From Acidimicrobiales bacterium (GTDB lineage Bacteria; Actinomycetota; Acidimicrobiia; Acidimicrobiales; RAAP-2): a stretch of DNA of 7,897 nucleotides. The position numbers and the translations under genes are program-made. A model generated the notes under the pieces. The model worked only from the letters and a program-made list of their open reading frames with translations. It had not been told where the DNA came from and made no database searches. Positions 1 through 7,150 of the stretch are shown piece after piece; position 1 is the stretch's first letter, and each line of letters begins with the position of its first letter. The stretch spans positions 1-7,897 of the forward strand of contig JADGOD010000117.1 of the NCBI GenBank assembly GCA_017883125.1, written 5' to 3'.

Positions 1-41
1 CGACCACCGAGATCGGTGACGCCATTGCAGGAAAGGTCTAG
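1..41 (+). CDS. leuB: 3-isopropylmalate dehydrogenase, C-terminal end only (partial)
   Basis: Only the last twelve codons and the TAG stop (39-41) are present. Read in frame from base 3 they give TTEIGDAIAGKV, which resembles the usual actinobacterial LeuB ending (a Thr/Ser-Thr-x-Glu/Asp-hydrophobic-Gly-x-x-Ile-Ala pattern). The identification also rests on context: the stop is 3 bases before ilvE, and cimA follows, an order known in actinobacteria. LeuB oxidatively decarboxylates 3-isopropylmalate in leucine synthesis, and also 3-methylmalate in the citramalate route to 2-oxobutyrate, which would suit the downstream cimA. The fragment is too short to exclude another isocitrate/isopropylmalate dehydrogenase family member. 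Confidence 0.6.
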   Translation, partial: TTEIGDAIAGKV

Positions 42-44
42 CCC

Positions 45-971
45 ATGCCCATAACCCCCACACGCTTCATCTGGATGGATGGCGAGCTCGTCGACTGGGA
101 CAAAGCCACGGTCCATGTCCTGTCCCACAGCCTCCACTACGGATCTGGAGCCTTCGAGGGCGTTCGCGCCTACAAGACACCCCACGGGGTGGCTGTCTTC
201 CGTCTGAGGGAGCACATCGAGCGGCTCTTCCGTTCGGCCAAGATCCTCATGATCGACATCCCCTTCACGGTCGATGAGATCGTCGAGGGTTCACGGGCAG
301 TGGTCCGGGAGAATGAGCTGAACGACGGCTGCTACCTCCGACCCCTCGTCTACCTCGGGTACGGAGAGATGGGCCTCAACCCGCTGCCGTGCCCAGTGAA
401 CGTCTCGATCGCCGCGTGGCCGTGGGGGACGTACCTCGGTGACGAGGGGATCAACAACGGTGTGCGCATGAAGATCAGCTCGTGGCAGCGCCACAGCCCC
501 AACGCAGTGCCCACGGCGGCCAAGTCGACGGGGATGTACGTGAACTCATCCCTCGCCAAGATCGAGGCCATCAAGGCTGGCTACGACGAGGCGATCATGC
601 TGGCCCCTGACGGCCGCGTCTCGGAGTGCACCGGGGAGAACCTCTTCGTCGTACGCAACGGCGTCATCGTCACGCCTCACCCGTCGGCGGCCGGTGCCCT
701 CCAAGGGATCACGCAGGACTCAGTCATCGAGATCGCCAAGGATCTTGGGTACGACGTCGTCTTCGAGTCGCTGATCCGCACGGATCTGTACCTCGCCGAC
801 GAGGCGTTCCTCTCCGGTACCGCCGCCGAGGTCGTGCCGATCTCCTCGGTCGACGACCGGAGCGTCGGCGACGGCAAGCCGGGTCCGATCACCAAGCGGA
901 TCCAAGGGGCGTACTTCGCCGCCGTCCGCGGGGAGGCTCCTCGCTACGAGAAGTGGCTTGATCGTGTCTGA
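45..971 (+). CDS. ilvE: Branched-chain amino-acid aminotransferase
   Basis: A 308-residue fold-type IV PLP enzyme that transfers the amino group between glutamate and the 2-oxo acids of leucine, isoleucine and valine, in the cytoplasm. Visible family marks are the N-terminal FIWMDGELVDWDKATVHVLS block, the HYGSGAFEGVRAY motif (31-43), RLREHIERLFRSAK (53-66), the PLP Schiff-base lysine K160 in AAKSTGMYVNSSLAK, the cofactor-binding SECTGENLF motif (193-201) and the SGTAAEVVPI block (257-266). Length matches bacterial IlvE (about 300-310). The ATG start is supported by GGAAAGG at 30-36, 8 bases upstream. It lies 3 bases after probable leuB and overlaps cimA by 8 bases, so the three are probably translationally coupled in one transcript. 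A D-amino-acid transaminase or aminodeoxychorismate lyase is unlikely given the operon and motifs. Confidence 0.95.
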   Translation: MPITPTRFIWMDGELVDWDKATVHVLSHSLHYGSGAFEGVRAYKTPHGVAVFRLREHIERLFRSAKILMIDIPFTVDEIVEGSRAVVRENELNDGCYLRPLVYLGYGEMGLNPLPCPVNVSIAAWPWGTYLGDEGINNGVRMKISSWQRHSPNAVPTAAKSTGMYVNSSLAKIEAIKAGYDEAIMLAPDGRVSECTGENLFVVRNGVIVTPHPSAAGALQGITQDSVIEIAKDLGYDVVFESLIRTDLYLADEAFLSGTAAEVVPISSVDDRSVGDGKPGPITKRIQGAYFAAVRGEAPRYEKWLDRV

Positions 972-2655
972 TCACGACCACGACCACGACCATGATCACA
1001 AGCATGACCATGACCATGACTACGCCGAGAAGGCGGGTCACTCGATGGCGTCGCATCACTACGACCTGCCTGACCTTCCGACGAAGGTCGACATCTTCGA
1101 CACCATTCTCCGGGATGGAAGCCAGCAAGAGGGCCTGTCGCTCACCGTGGAGGACAAGATCCGCGTCGCGGAGCAGCTCGACCACCTCGGGGTCGCCTAC
1201 ATCGAAGGCGGGTGGCCTGGTGCAAACCCGAAGGACACCGAGTTCTTCCGCCGGTTCCGCCATGAGCTCGATCTCACGATGTCGACACTCGTCGCGTTCG
1301 GGTCGACTAGGCGCGCCGGTGGGGACACCGAGAGCGACGAGGTACTGCGCACGCTGATCGAGGCGGACACCGAGGTCGTCTGCATCGTCGCCAAGTCCTG
1401 GGACCGTCACGTCGACGTCGCGCTCCGGACCTCGCTCGACGAGGCCGTCGCCATGGTGGCGGACTCCGTGGAGTTCCTCACCCGGAACGACAAGCGGGTC
1501 TTCTTGGACGCGGAGCACTTCTTCGACGGGTATCGGCACAACCCGGAGTTCGCTCTTCGTGTGCTCTCGGCAGCCGAGCAGGCCGGGGCGGAATGCCTCG
1601 TCCTCTGTGACACCAACGGTGGATCTCTCCCCGGTGACATCACCCACACCGTGACCAAGGTCCGGGAATCGATCACCTCGACGGGATTTGGCATCCACTG
1701 TCACAACGACGCTGGAGTGGCGGTGGCCAACTCCCTGGCCGCAGTAGCCGCCGGAGTCACCCAGGTCCAGGGCTGCATCAACGGATACGGGGAGCGAGCG
1801 GGGAACACCGACCTGTCCGCGGCGATCCCTGACCTCTCGCTGAAGCTGAACATCCGGACGATCCCCGCGGAGCGCCTTGAGATGCTCACGCCGGTGGCTC
1901 ACCACATCGCCGAGCTGGTCAACCTCTCACCGGCCCCGCAGCAGCCCTACGTCGGGTCCTCGGTCTTCGCCCACAAGGGCGGCCTTCACGCCTCCGCCGT
2001 AGCGCGCGCCAAGGACCTCTACGAGCACGTCGACCCCTCGCTGGTCGGCAACGGCACCCGGGTCGTCGTCTCCGAGGTCGCCGGCCGCTCCACGTTGGCG
2101 ATGAAGGCGATCGAGCTCGGCATCGAGCTCGACGGCTCTCTCCTTGGCGGGATCGTCGAGGAGCTGAAGCGCCTCGAGCATGCCGGCTACCACTTCGAGG
2201 TCGCCGACGGTTCCCTCGAGCTCCTTCTTCGGAAGGCGACCGGGTGGCAGCCCGATTTCTTCCAGGTCGAGTCCTTCCGAGTCATCACCGACCACGTCGG
2301 GGACGAGATCGGAGCCGTCACCACCGAGGCGACGGTCAAGGTCCACGTCGGGGACGCCCGCCTCGTGGCTACCGCCGAGGGGAACGGTCCCGTCAACGCG
2401 CTCGACGCCGCTCTGCGTCAGTGCATGGGGTCCCACTTCCCGGCGCTTGAGCACATCCGCCTCACCGACTACCGGGTCCGGGTGCTCGACACCGGCCTCG
2501 GGACGGGAGCGATCACTCGGGTCCTCATCGACTCGGACAATGGCGAGCGGTCCTGGACGACGATCGGGGTCTCGGAGAACATCATCGAGGCGAGCTGGCA
2601 GGCACTGTACGACTCGATCGTCTACGGCTTCCTCCACACACCGACGGGCGTCTGA
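964..2655 (+). CDS. cimA: (R)-citramalate synthase with His-Asp-rich N-terminal extension
   Basis: Condenses pyruvate and acetyl-CoA to (R)-citramalate, the first step of threonine-independent isoleucine synthesis. Numbered from the GTG at 964 the protein has 563 residues. The HMGL-like TIM barrel starts near residue 41 with VDIFDTILRDGSQQEG (R50, D51 catalytic/metal region), followed by the CimA-type GGWPGANPKDTEFF block, CDTNGG, the metal-binding GIHCHND motif and NGYGERAGN. The linker block SSVFAHKGGLHASA follows, and a LeuA-type regulatory domain occupies roughly the last 130 residues, suggesting feedback control, probably by isoleucine. Residues 3-19 alternate His and Asp (8 His), which is unusual. 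Start choice: GTG 964 overlaps the ilvE stop by 8 bases, which suits translational coupling; an ATG at 1045 with GAGAAGG at 1027-1033 would remove the extension. The GWPGANPKD-type barrel favours CimA over isopropylmalate or homocitrate synthase. Confidence 0.93.
   Translation: MSDHDHDHDHDHKHDHDHDYAEKAGHSMASHHYDLPDLPTKVDIFDTILRDGSQQEGLSLTVEDKIRVAEQLDHLGVAYIEGGWPGANPKDTEFFRRFRHELDLTMSTLVAFGSTRRAGGDTESDEVLRTLIEADTEVVCIVAKSWDRHVDVALRTSLDEAVAMVADSVEFLTRNDKRVFLDAEHFFDGYRHNPEFALRVLSAAEQAGAECLVLCDTNGGSLPGDITHTVTKVRESITSTGFGIHCHNDAGVAVANSLAAVAAGVTQVQGCINGYGERAGNTDLSAAIPDLSLKLNIRTIPAERLEMLTPVAHHIAELVNLSPAPQQPYVGSSVFAHKGGLHASAVARAKDLYEHVDPSLVGNGTRVVVSEVAGRSTLAMKAIELGIELDGSLLGGIVEELKRLEHAGYHFEVADGSLELLLRKATGWQPDFFQVESFRVITDHVGDEIGAVTTEATVKVHVGDARLVATAEGNGPVNALDAALRQCMGSHFPALEHIRLTDYRVRVLDTGLGTGAITRVLIDSDNGERSWTTIGVSENIIEASWQALYDSIVYGFLHTPTGV
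970..1020 (+). repeat. His-Asp codon repeat (GAY CAY tract) in 5' end of cimA
   Basis: Seventeen consecutive codons read Asp-His alternately with one Lys replacing Asp, giving eight His and eight Asp. The underlying hexamer is GACCAC/GACCAT. Third positions vary between C and T in both His and Asp codons while the amino acids stay the same, which favours a translated tract over a purely nucleotide-level microsatellite. Confidence 0.85.
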
Positions 2656-2674
2656 GCGGGCTCTTGCCATTCGA

Positions 2675-2680
2675 TAGGTT
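2675..2680 (+). promoter_or_regulatory. Candidate -10 box (TAGGTT) of a leaderless transcript
   Basis: TAGGTT fits the actinobacterial TAnnnT -10 pattern and ends 6 bases before the ATG at 2687, so transcription would begin at or next to the start codon. No purine-rich ribosome binding site lies in between. The -35 region would overlap the cimA stop codon and is weak (CTGAGC near 2652). Confidence 0.5.
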
Positions 2681-2686
2681 GAGCAC

Positions 2687-3193
2687 ATGGCACAACCGAG
2701 TTTCGTCCCGATCACCGAGGCCGACAACGTCCGCGCGAGCATGGCCCAGCCGGTGCCGACGCACGTCAAAGGCCGCCCTTCTGAGGTGCACTCTCCGATC
2801 ACGCCTTCGGGCGATGGCTTCGGTTCGCAGGGGCCCGACCAGGGCTATGCCCTGAGCCTGGTCCACGGCGTCCATGACCGTATCGTCCTGAGGGAGAACG
2901 AGGAGTTCCACGACGTCGAGGTCGGTGTTGCCCTGCTGGCCGGGCGACGGGCTTCGCTCTTCGGCCGGGCTCCGTCGATCTACGACGTCGAGGTGGCCCT
3001 CGGGCTCTTCGGCTTCCTGGCCAAGGCGCCCGAGGATCTCGTCACCTACCGCAAGGCGGTGTTCCAGGCCATCGGCCACAGCTACGTCGCCCAGCGTCAG
3101 CTGGTCGATAGCGTGCCGGAGTCATCGCTCCGGCTGAGCCCTGACGAGGCAGCCTCTGGCTCCTCGCAGTGGCACCAGCTCTTGGACGCCTGA
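2687..3193 (+). CDS. Conserved-looking hypothetical protein, 168 residues
   Basis: I do not recognise a named family. The protein has no signal peptide and no membrane segment, so it is probably cytoplasmic. The first 50 residues are Pro/Ser/Gly-rich and look disordered, ending in a GPDQGYAL motif. Residues about 52-145 look folded, with alternating charged and hydrophobic positions, and contain the blocks VLRENEEFHDVEVGVALLAGR, ASLFGRAPSIYDVEVAL, FLAKAPEDLVTYRK and YVAQRQLVDSVPE. The C terminus is again polar. Codon use matches the neighbours, and the reading frame is closed neatly between cimA (31-base gap) and the convergent Lgt-like gene (15-base gap), which supports a real gene. The ATG at 2687 follows a TAnnnT box rather than a ribosome binding site. 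Its position after cimA does not establish a role in amino-acid synthesis, because it appears to have its own promoter. Confidence 0.8.
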   Translation: MAQPSFVPITEADNVRASMAQPVPTHVKGRPSEVHSPITPSGDGFGSQGPDQGYALSLVHGVHDRIVLRENEEFHDVEVGVALLAGRRASLFGRAPSIYDVEVALGLFGFLAKAPEDLVTYRKAVFQAIGHSYVAQRQLVDSVPESSLRLSPDEAASGSSQWHQLLDA

Positions 3194-3208
3194 GGTGAAC
3201 GTCGGTCG

Positions 3209-4024
3209 CTAGGTCGAGAGCGATGGCTGGGTGGATCTCCACGCCTGCCAGCGTCTGATCGAGATCACCAGCAGAACTGCTCCGCCGGCGACCAGAAGCA
3301 CGCCGGCGATCTGGACCAGCTGCGATCCGAGGTGACCGGTCTCTCCGAGCCAGAGGCGCTCGTCGAGGGTCCGCTCGATGCCCCAGAGGATCATCCCTAG
3401 AGACGTCACGATTCCCGGTGGGTAGCCCGTTCGAGGCTGACCGCTCTCGTCTCGGCCGAGTCGGCGCTCGGTGACGATCAGGACCAGGTAGACGGAGAAG
3501 TCCTCGACGGCCTGGAAGAGGGGAACGGGAAGCCGCTTGCCCTCCTGGCCGTCGTAGTACATGCCGAACCACTGGTTGGTGGGGTGGCCACCTCCCCCCA
3601 CCATCATCTGGGGACCGAGGAGCCGGCCGACGGCCCACGCGGCGAGGAGGACCGGCATCACGATGTCGAGAGCGTGGAGGATCCCGAGCTCGGGGCAGCG
3701 GCGCCGGGTGATCACGATGGCCACGGGGACTGCGAGCAGGAGGCCGCCGAAGGAGGAGAGCCCGCCCTGCCAGACGGCGAAGACCTGGGAGACGTGCGAG
3801 GAGTAGAAGCCGAGGTTGGAGATCACGTGCATGGCACGGGCTCCGACGATGGCCGAGACGATGACCCAGACGAAGAGCGATGAGAGCCAGTCGGTGGCGT
3901 ACCCCCGCTTGGCGAGCCGATGCTCGAAGTACACGTAGGCGAACCAGAAGGTGAGCGCCAGGCCGATCCCGTAGGTGTGTATCTGGAGGGGACCGAGGTG
4001 GAACGAGGTAGGGATCGGCTTCAT
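3209..4024 (-). CDS. Lgt-family (prolipoprotein diacylglyceryl transferase-like) membrane protein, divergent active site
   Basis: 271 residues, mostly hydrophobic, with about seven membrane segments (near 17-33, 48-67, 88-107, 118-137, 168-187, 203-217 and 236-256). The start MKPIPTSFHLGPLQIHTYG matches the family N terminus. Canonical Lgt moves diacylglycerol from phosphatidylglycerol to the lipobox cysteine of prolipoproteins. By eye against E. coli Lgt, Y18 (Y26), R134 (R143), R218 (R239) and E222 (E243) are kept and W214 replaces Y235. However, the position of essential H103 is F92 (GGLSSFGG), N146 falls at G137 (GRLLGP in place of GRLGNF), and the HPSQLYE block reads LPVPLFQ. It may be a paralogue with altered or lost activity, so no gene symbol is given. 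It lies 41 bases after the NlpC/P60 gene on the same strand; no strong ribosome binding site is seen. Confidence 0.85.
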   Translation of the reverse strand: MKPIPTSFHLGPLQIHTYGIGLALTFWFAYVYFEHRLAKRGYATDWLSSLFVWVIVSAIVGARAMHVISNLGFYSSHVSQVFAVWQGGLSSFGGLLLAVPVAIVITRRRCPELGILHALDIVMPVLLAAWAVGRLLGPQMMVGGGGHPTNQWFGMYYDGQEGKRLPVPLFQAVEDFSVYLVLIVTERRLGRDESGQPRTGYPPGIVTSLGMILWGIERTLDERLWLGETGHLGSQLVQIAGVLLVAGGAVLLVISIRRWQAWRSTQPSLST

Positions 4025-4065
4025 GGCGATTCGCTACGCCGCAGAACGGAGAGAGAGGCCCCGGA

Positions 4066-5217
<1,152 letters not shown>

Positions 5218-5229
5218 GATTCAGAAAGT

Positions 5230-5256
5230 CTTGCATGGGTGCCATGCCGGTGCAAG
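5230..5256. promoter_or_regulatory. Overlapping inverted repeats in divergent intergenic region
   Basis: Two perfect inverted repeats share bases: an inner GCATGG-GTG-CCATGC (5233-5247) and an outer CTTGCA...TGCAAG (5230-5235 with 5251-5256). They cannot both form fully, because the inner left arm uses bases 5233-5235 of the outer left arm. The element lies 13 bases upstream of the 5217 start of the NlpC/P60 gene and about 130 bases upstream of the hydrolase ATG. It could be an operator for a dimeric regulator or an RNA hairpin in a leader. Nothing else recognisable is in 5218-5372. Confidence 0.4.
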
Positions 5257-5372
5257 AACCCAAGGTGAGAAACAGCCGCAAGATTGGGGATGTCCGAAGA
5301 GAAGCCCCAGGTAGCCGCTGGTCTTCTCTTCTTTATCGACGAATCGTCATCCGACGGGAGATCCGGCTCGGA

Positions 5373-5378
5373 TAGCGT
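5373..5378 (+). promoter_or_regulatory. Candidate -10 box (TAGCGT) of a leaderless transcript
   Basis: TAGCGT fits TAnnnT and ends 7 bases before the ATG at 5386. A GAC-containing -35-like element (CCGACG, 5351-5356) lies 16 bases upstream of it. This decides the start of the hydrolase gene in favour of 5386 over the in-frame upstream ATG at 5290. Confidence 0.5.
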
Positions 5379-5385
5379 CTCGGCC

Positions 5386-6075
5386 ATGGGCGAACTCATT
5401 GAATTCAAGGATGCGAGAGGCCGGAGCGTGGCGGGCTACCTTGCCTCCCCCGAGAGTGGGGAGGGCCCCGGAGTCGTGGTCGTCCAGGAGTGGTGGGGCA
5501 TGATCGACCAGATCAAGGGTGTCTGTGATCGCCTCGCGGCCGCAGGGTTCGTGGCGCTGGCCCCTGACCTCTACGGGGGCAAGGTCGTCCCGCTCGAGGA
5601 GCCTGACGAGGCGGCCAAGGCGATGATGTCGATGCAGCTCGACCAGGCGGCCGCTGATCTCAGCGGTGCGGTCGATCTGCTTGTTGAGCGGACCGGTCGG
5701 AGCTCCGTCGGGGTCCTCGGCTTCTGCATGGGAGGCGGCCTGGCCCTCGTGCTTGCGGCCAGGCGGCCCGACGCCGTGAGGGCCGTCATCCCCTGTTACG
5801 GGGTCTACCCGTGGCCCGAAGCCCATCCGGACTACGCCTCGCTCGCTGCGGCCACCCAGATCCACTGCGCCGGCCGTGACGACTTCTTCACCCCCGCAGC
5901 CGCCGAGGAGCTCGCTGGCACCTTGTCGGCGCTCGGCAAGGAGGTGGAGCTCCACGTCTACCCCGAGTCGAGTCACGCCTTCTTCAACGAGGATCGACCC
6001 GAGGTCTTCGACCGCGACGCGTCGGCACTTCTCTGGGAGCGAGCGACGACGTTTCTCGCTGCCGAGCTGCGCTGA
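5386..6075 (+). CDS. Dienelactone hydrolase family protein
   Basis: A 229-residue alpha/beta hydrolase, the usual length for the dienelactone hydrolase (carboxymethylenebutenolidase) family, and probably cytoplasmic. The nucleophile is C114 in GFCMGG, with D166 in the GRDDFFTP block and H197 in YPESSHAFF completing the Cys-Asp-His triad. E35 in the QEWWG motif matches the conserved glutamate that controls the cysteine in characterised members. The family hydrolyses lactones or esters; the real substrate here is unknown, and no chlorocatechol or other aromatic degradation genes are next to it, so a specific dienelactone role is not supported. The ATG at 5386 opens with MGELIEFKDARGRSVAGYL, where the family normally begins, and is preceded by a leaderless-type -10 box. 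The open frame continues upstream (ATG at 5290), but that extension is low in hydrophobic pattern and unlike the family. Confidence 0.88.
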   Translation: MGELIEFKDARGRSVAGYLASPESGEGPGVVVVQEWWGMIDQIKGVCDRLAAAGFVALAPDLYGGKVVPLEEPDEAAKAMMSMQLDQAAADLSGAVDLLVERTGRSSVGVLGFCMGGGLALVLAARRPDAVRAVIPCYGVYPWPEAHPDYASLAAATQIHCAGRDDFFTPAAAEELAGTLSALGKEVELHVYPESSHAFFNEDRPEVFDRDASALLWERATTFLAAELR

Positions 6076-6114
6076 TCAACGCCTCTCCCTAAGGGGGCAG
6101 GGATGGGGTCCTGG

Positions 6115-6120
6115 TAAGAT
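6115..6120 (+). promoter_or_regulatory. Candidate -10 box (TAAGAT) of a leaderless transcript
   Basis: TAAGAT fits TAnnnT well and ends 7 bases before the ATG at 6128, the same geometry as at 5373-5378. No -35-like hexamer is evident (the region is G-rich). The bases between the box and the ATG (CTCACCC) contain no ribosome binding site. Confidence 0.55.
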
Positions 6121-6127
6121 CTCACCC

Positions 6128-7066
6128 ATGTCTAAACGCTCACGCAACCTTCCCCGTCGGTCATGTCTCTCGACCCCAGGCTCCTCGGAGCGGTTCCTCC
6201 AGAAGGCACCCACGGTCGAGGCCGACATGACGTTCCTCGACCTCGAGGACTCGGTGGCGCCGCTTGAGAAGGTCGCCGCCCGGACGAAGGTTGCCGAAGC
6301 CGTCCGAACCCTCGACTGGGGCGAGCGCGTCCTGTGCGTCCGAGTGAACGCCTGGGACACCGAGTGGACCTACGGCGACGTCATCGAGGTCGTGGGCACC
6401 GCCGGCGAGCGCCTTGACGAGATCATGCTCCCCAAGGTCCAGAACGCGGCCGAGGTCATCGCCATGGACCTGCTGCTCACCCAGGTCGAGAAGAACGTCG
6501 GCCTCCCGGTCGGCCACATCGGCATCGAGGCCCAGATCGAGACGACCCGAGGCCTCATCAACGTCGAGGAGATCTGCGCGGCGTCTCCTCGGCTCGAGAC
6601 GATCATCTTCGGTCCGGCCGACTTCGCCGCCTCGATGGAGATGCCGGTCCTCACCGGCGGGGTGGCGATCCCCGAGTACCCCGGCGACCACTTCAACTAC
6701 GTCTTCTCCAAGATCCTCATGGCGGGTCGGGCCAACGGCCTCCAGGTGATCGACGGACCGTTCCTCAAGGTCAGGGAGCTCGACGCGCTCCGCGAGTTCG
6801 CTCAGAGGACCAGGGTCCTCGGCTACGACGGCAAATGGGCCCTCACGCCCGACCAGGCCGGCGTGATGAACGAGGTCTACTCACCCACCCAGGAGCAGTT
6901 CGACAAGGCGTGCGACATCCTCGACGCCTACCGCCAGGCCACCGAGGGAGACCTCAAGGGTGCGGTGATGTTCGGTGACGAGATGATCGACGAGGCGAGC
7001 CGCAAGATGGCGATCAAGTTCGTCTCTCGTGGCGAGCGAGCCGGGCTCAAGCGCTCATCTGACTGA
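6128..7066 (+). CDS. HpcH/HpaI aldolase / citrate lyase beta family protein, malyl-CoA lyase-like
   Basis: 312 residues, close to Rhodobacter malyl-CoA lyase (Mcl1, about 318) in length and motif order: RSCLSTPGSSERFLQKA (11-27), FLDLEDSVAP (36-45), LDWGERVLCVRVNAWDT (62-78), LDEIMLPKV (96-104), IEAQIETTRGL, FGPADFAASM and DGKWALTPDQ. E138 and D165 occupy the positions of the two Mg2+ ligands, and R72 that of the substrate-carboxylate arginine. The family cleaves or forms CoA thioesters of malate, methylmalate or citramalate, giving glyoxylate or pyruvate plus an acyl-CoA, and some members are thioesterases; sequence alone does not fix which. The ATG at 6128 follows a leaderless-type -10 box and starts where the family starts; the frame stays open upstream into the hydrolase gene but is not family-like there. 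It converges on an acyl-CoA dehydrogenase gene. Confidence 0.88.
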   Translation: MSKRSRNLPRRSCLSTPGSSERFLQKAPTVEADMTFLDLEDSVAPLEKVAARTKVAEAVRTLDWGERVLCVRVNAWDTEWTYGDVIEVVGTAGERLDEIMLPKVQNAAEVIAMDLLLTQVEKNVGLPVGHIGIEAQIETTRGLINVEEICAASPRLETIIFGPADFAASMEMPVLTGGVAIPEYPGDHFNYVFSKILMAGRANGLQVIDGPFLKVRELDALREFAQRTRVLGYDGKWALTPDQAGVMNEVYSPTQEQFDKACDILDAYRQATEGDLKGAVMFGDEMIDEASRKMAIKFVSRGERAGLKRSSD

Positions 7067-7078
7067 TGCTCCGAATCG

Positions 7079-7140
7079 GCGCCCTGCCGACACGAGGGGG
7101 CGCAGCGACGCTGCGAGGCCGGGTCTCGGCGTCGTCGCCG
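7079..7140. terminator. Hairpin-rich convergent intergenic region, possible bidirectional terminator
   Basis: Three inverted repeats lie between the two convergent stop codons: GCGCCC (7079-7084) with GGGCGC (7098-7103); CGCAGC-GAC-GCTGCG (7101-7115); and CGGCG-TCGT-CGCCG (7127-7140). The first two share bases 7101-7103. No run of T follows on either strand, so this is not a classical intrinsic terminator. GC-rich stems without a U tract are common between convergent genes in high-GC actinobacteria. Confidence 0.4.
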
Positions 7141-7150
7141 GAGGACGGAC

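Noticed and set aside
958..963. TTG at 958 as the cimA start
   Set aside because: It adds only two residues; GTG at 964 is a better initiator and gives the compact 8-base overlap with the ilvE stop.
889..1905. Long - strand open frame (338 codons) opposite ilvE and cimA
   Set aside because: It is antisense to a clear cimA; its Val/Met-rich run is just the complement of the His-Asp codon tract, and no domain is recognisable. Such antisense frames are expected in GC-rich genes.
1927..2802. - strand open frame (291 codons) opposite the 3' half of cimA
   Set aside because: Antisense shadow of well-conserved CimA coding sequence; charged low-complexity translation without family motifs.
3194..3208. 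Terminator between the convergent hypothetical and Lgt-like genes
   Set aside because: Only 15 bases separate the stop codons and they contain no inverted repeat.
5218..5372. c-di-AMP (ydaO-type) riboswitch upstream of the NlpC/P60 gene
   Set aside because: Considered because of the gene type, but I could not find the conserved core sequences; only simple inverted repeats are visible. A covariance-model search would settle it.
5284..5385. N-terminal extension of the dienelactone-hydrolase-like protein (TTG 5284 or ATG 5290)
   Set aside because: The family N terminus matches the ATG at 5386, which sits at leaderless distance from a -10 box; the extension has no family similarity.
6081..6101. 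CCCT/AGGG-like element after the hydrolase gene as a terminator
   Set aside because: The arms are about four bases with essentially no loop and no T run follows, so no stable hairpin is expected.
5876..6127. Upstream extension of the malyl-CoA-lyase-like frame into the hydrolase gene
   Set aside because: The extension is a Ser/Arg-rich out-of-frame reading of the hydrolase coding sequence; the family starts at the ATG at 6128.
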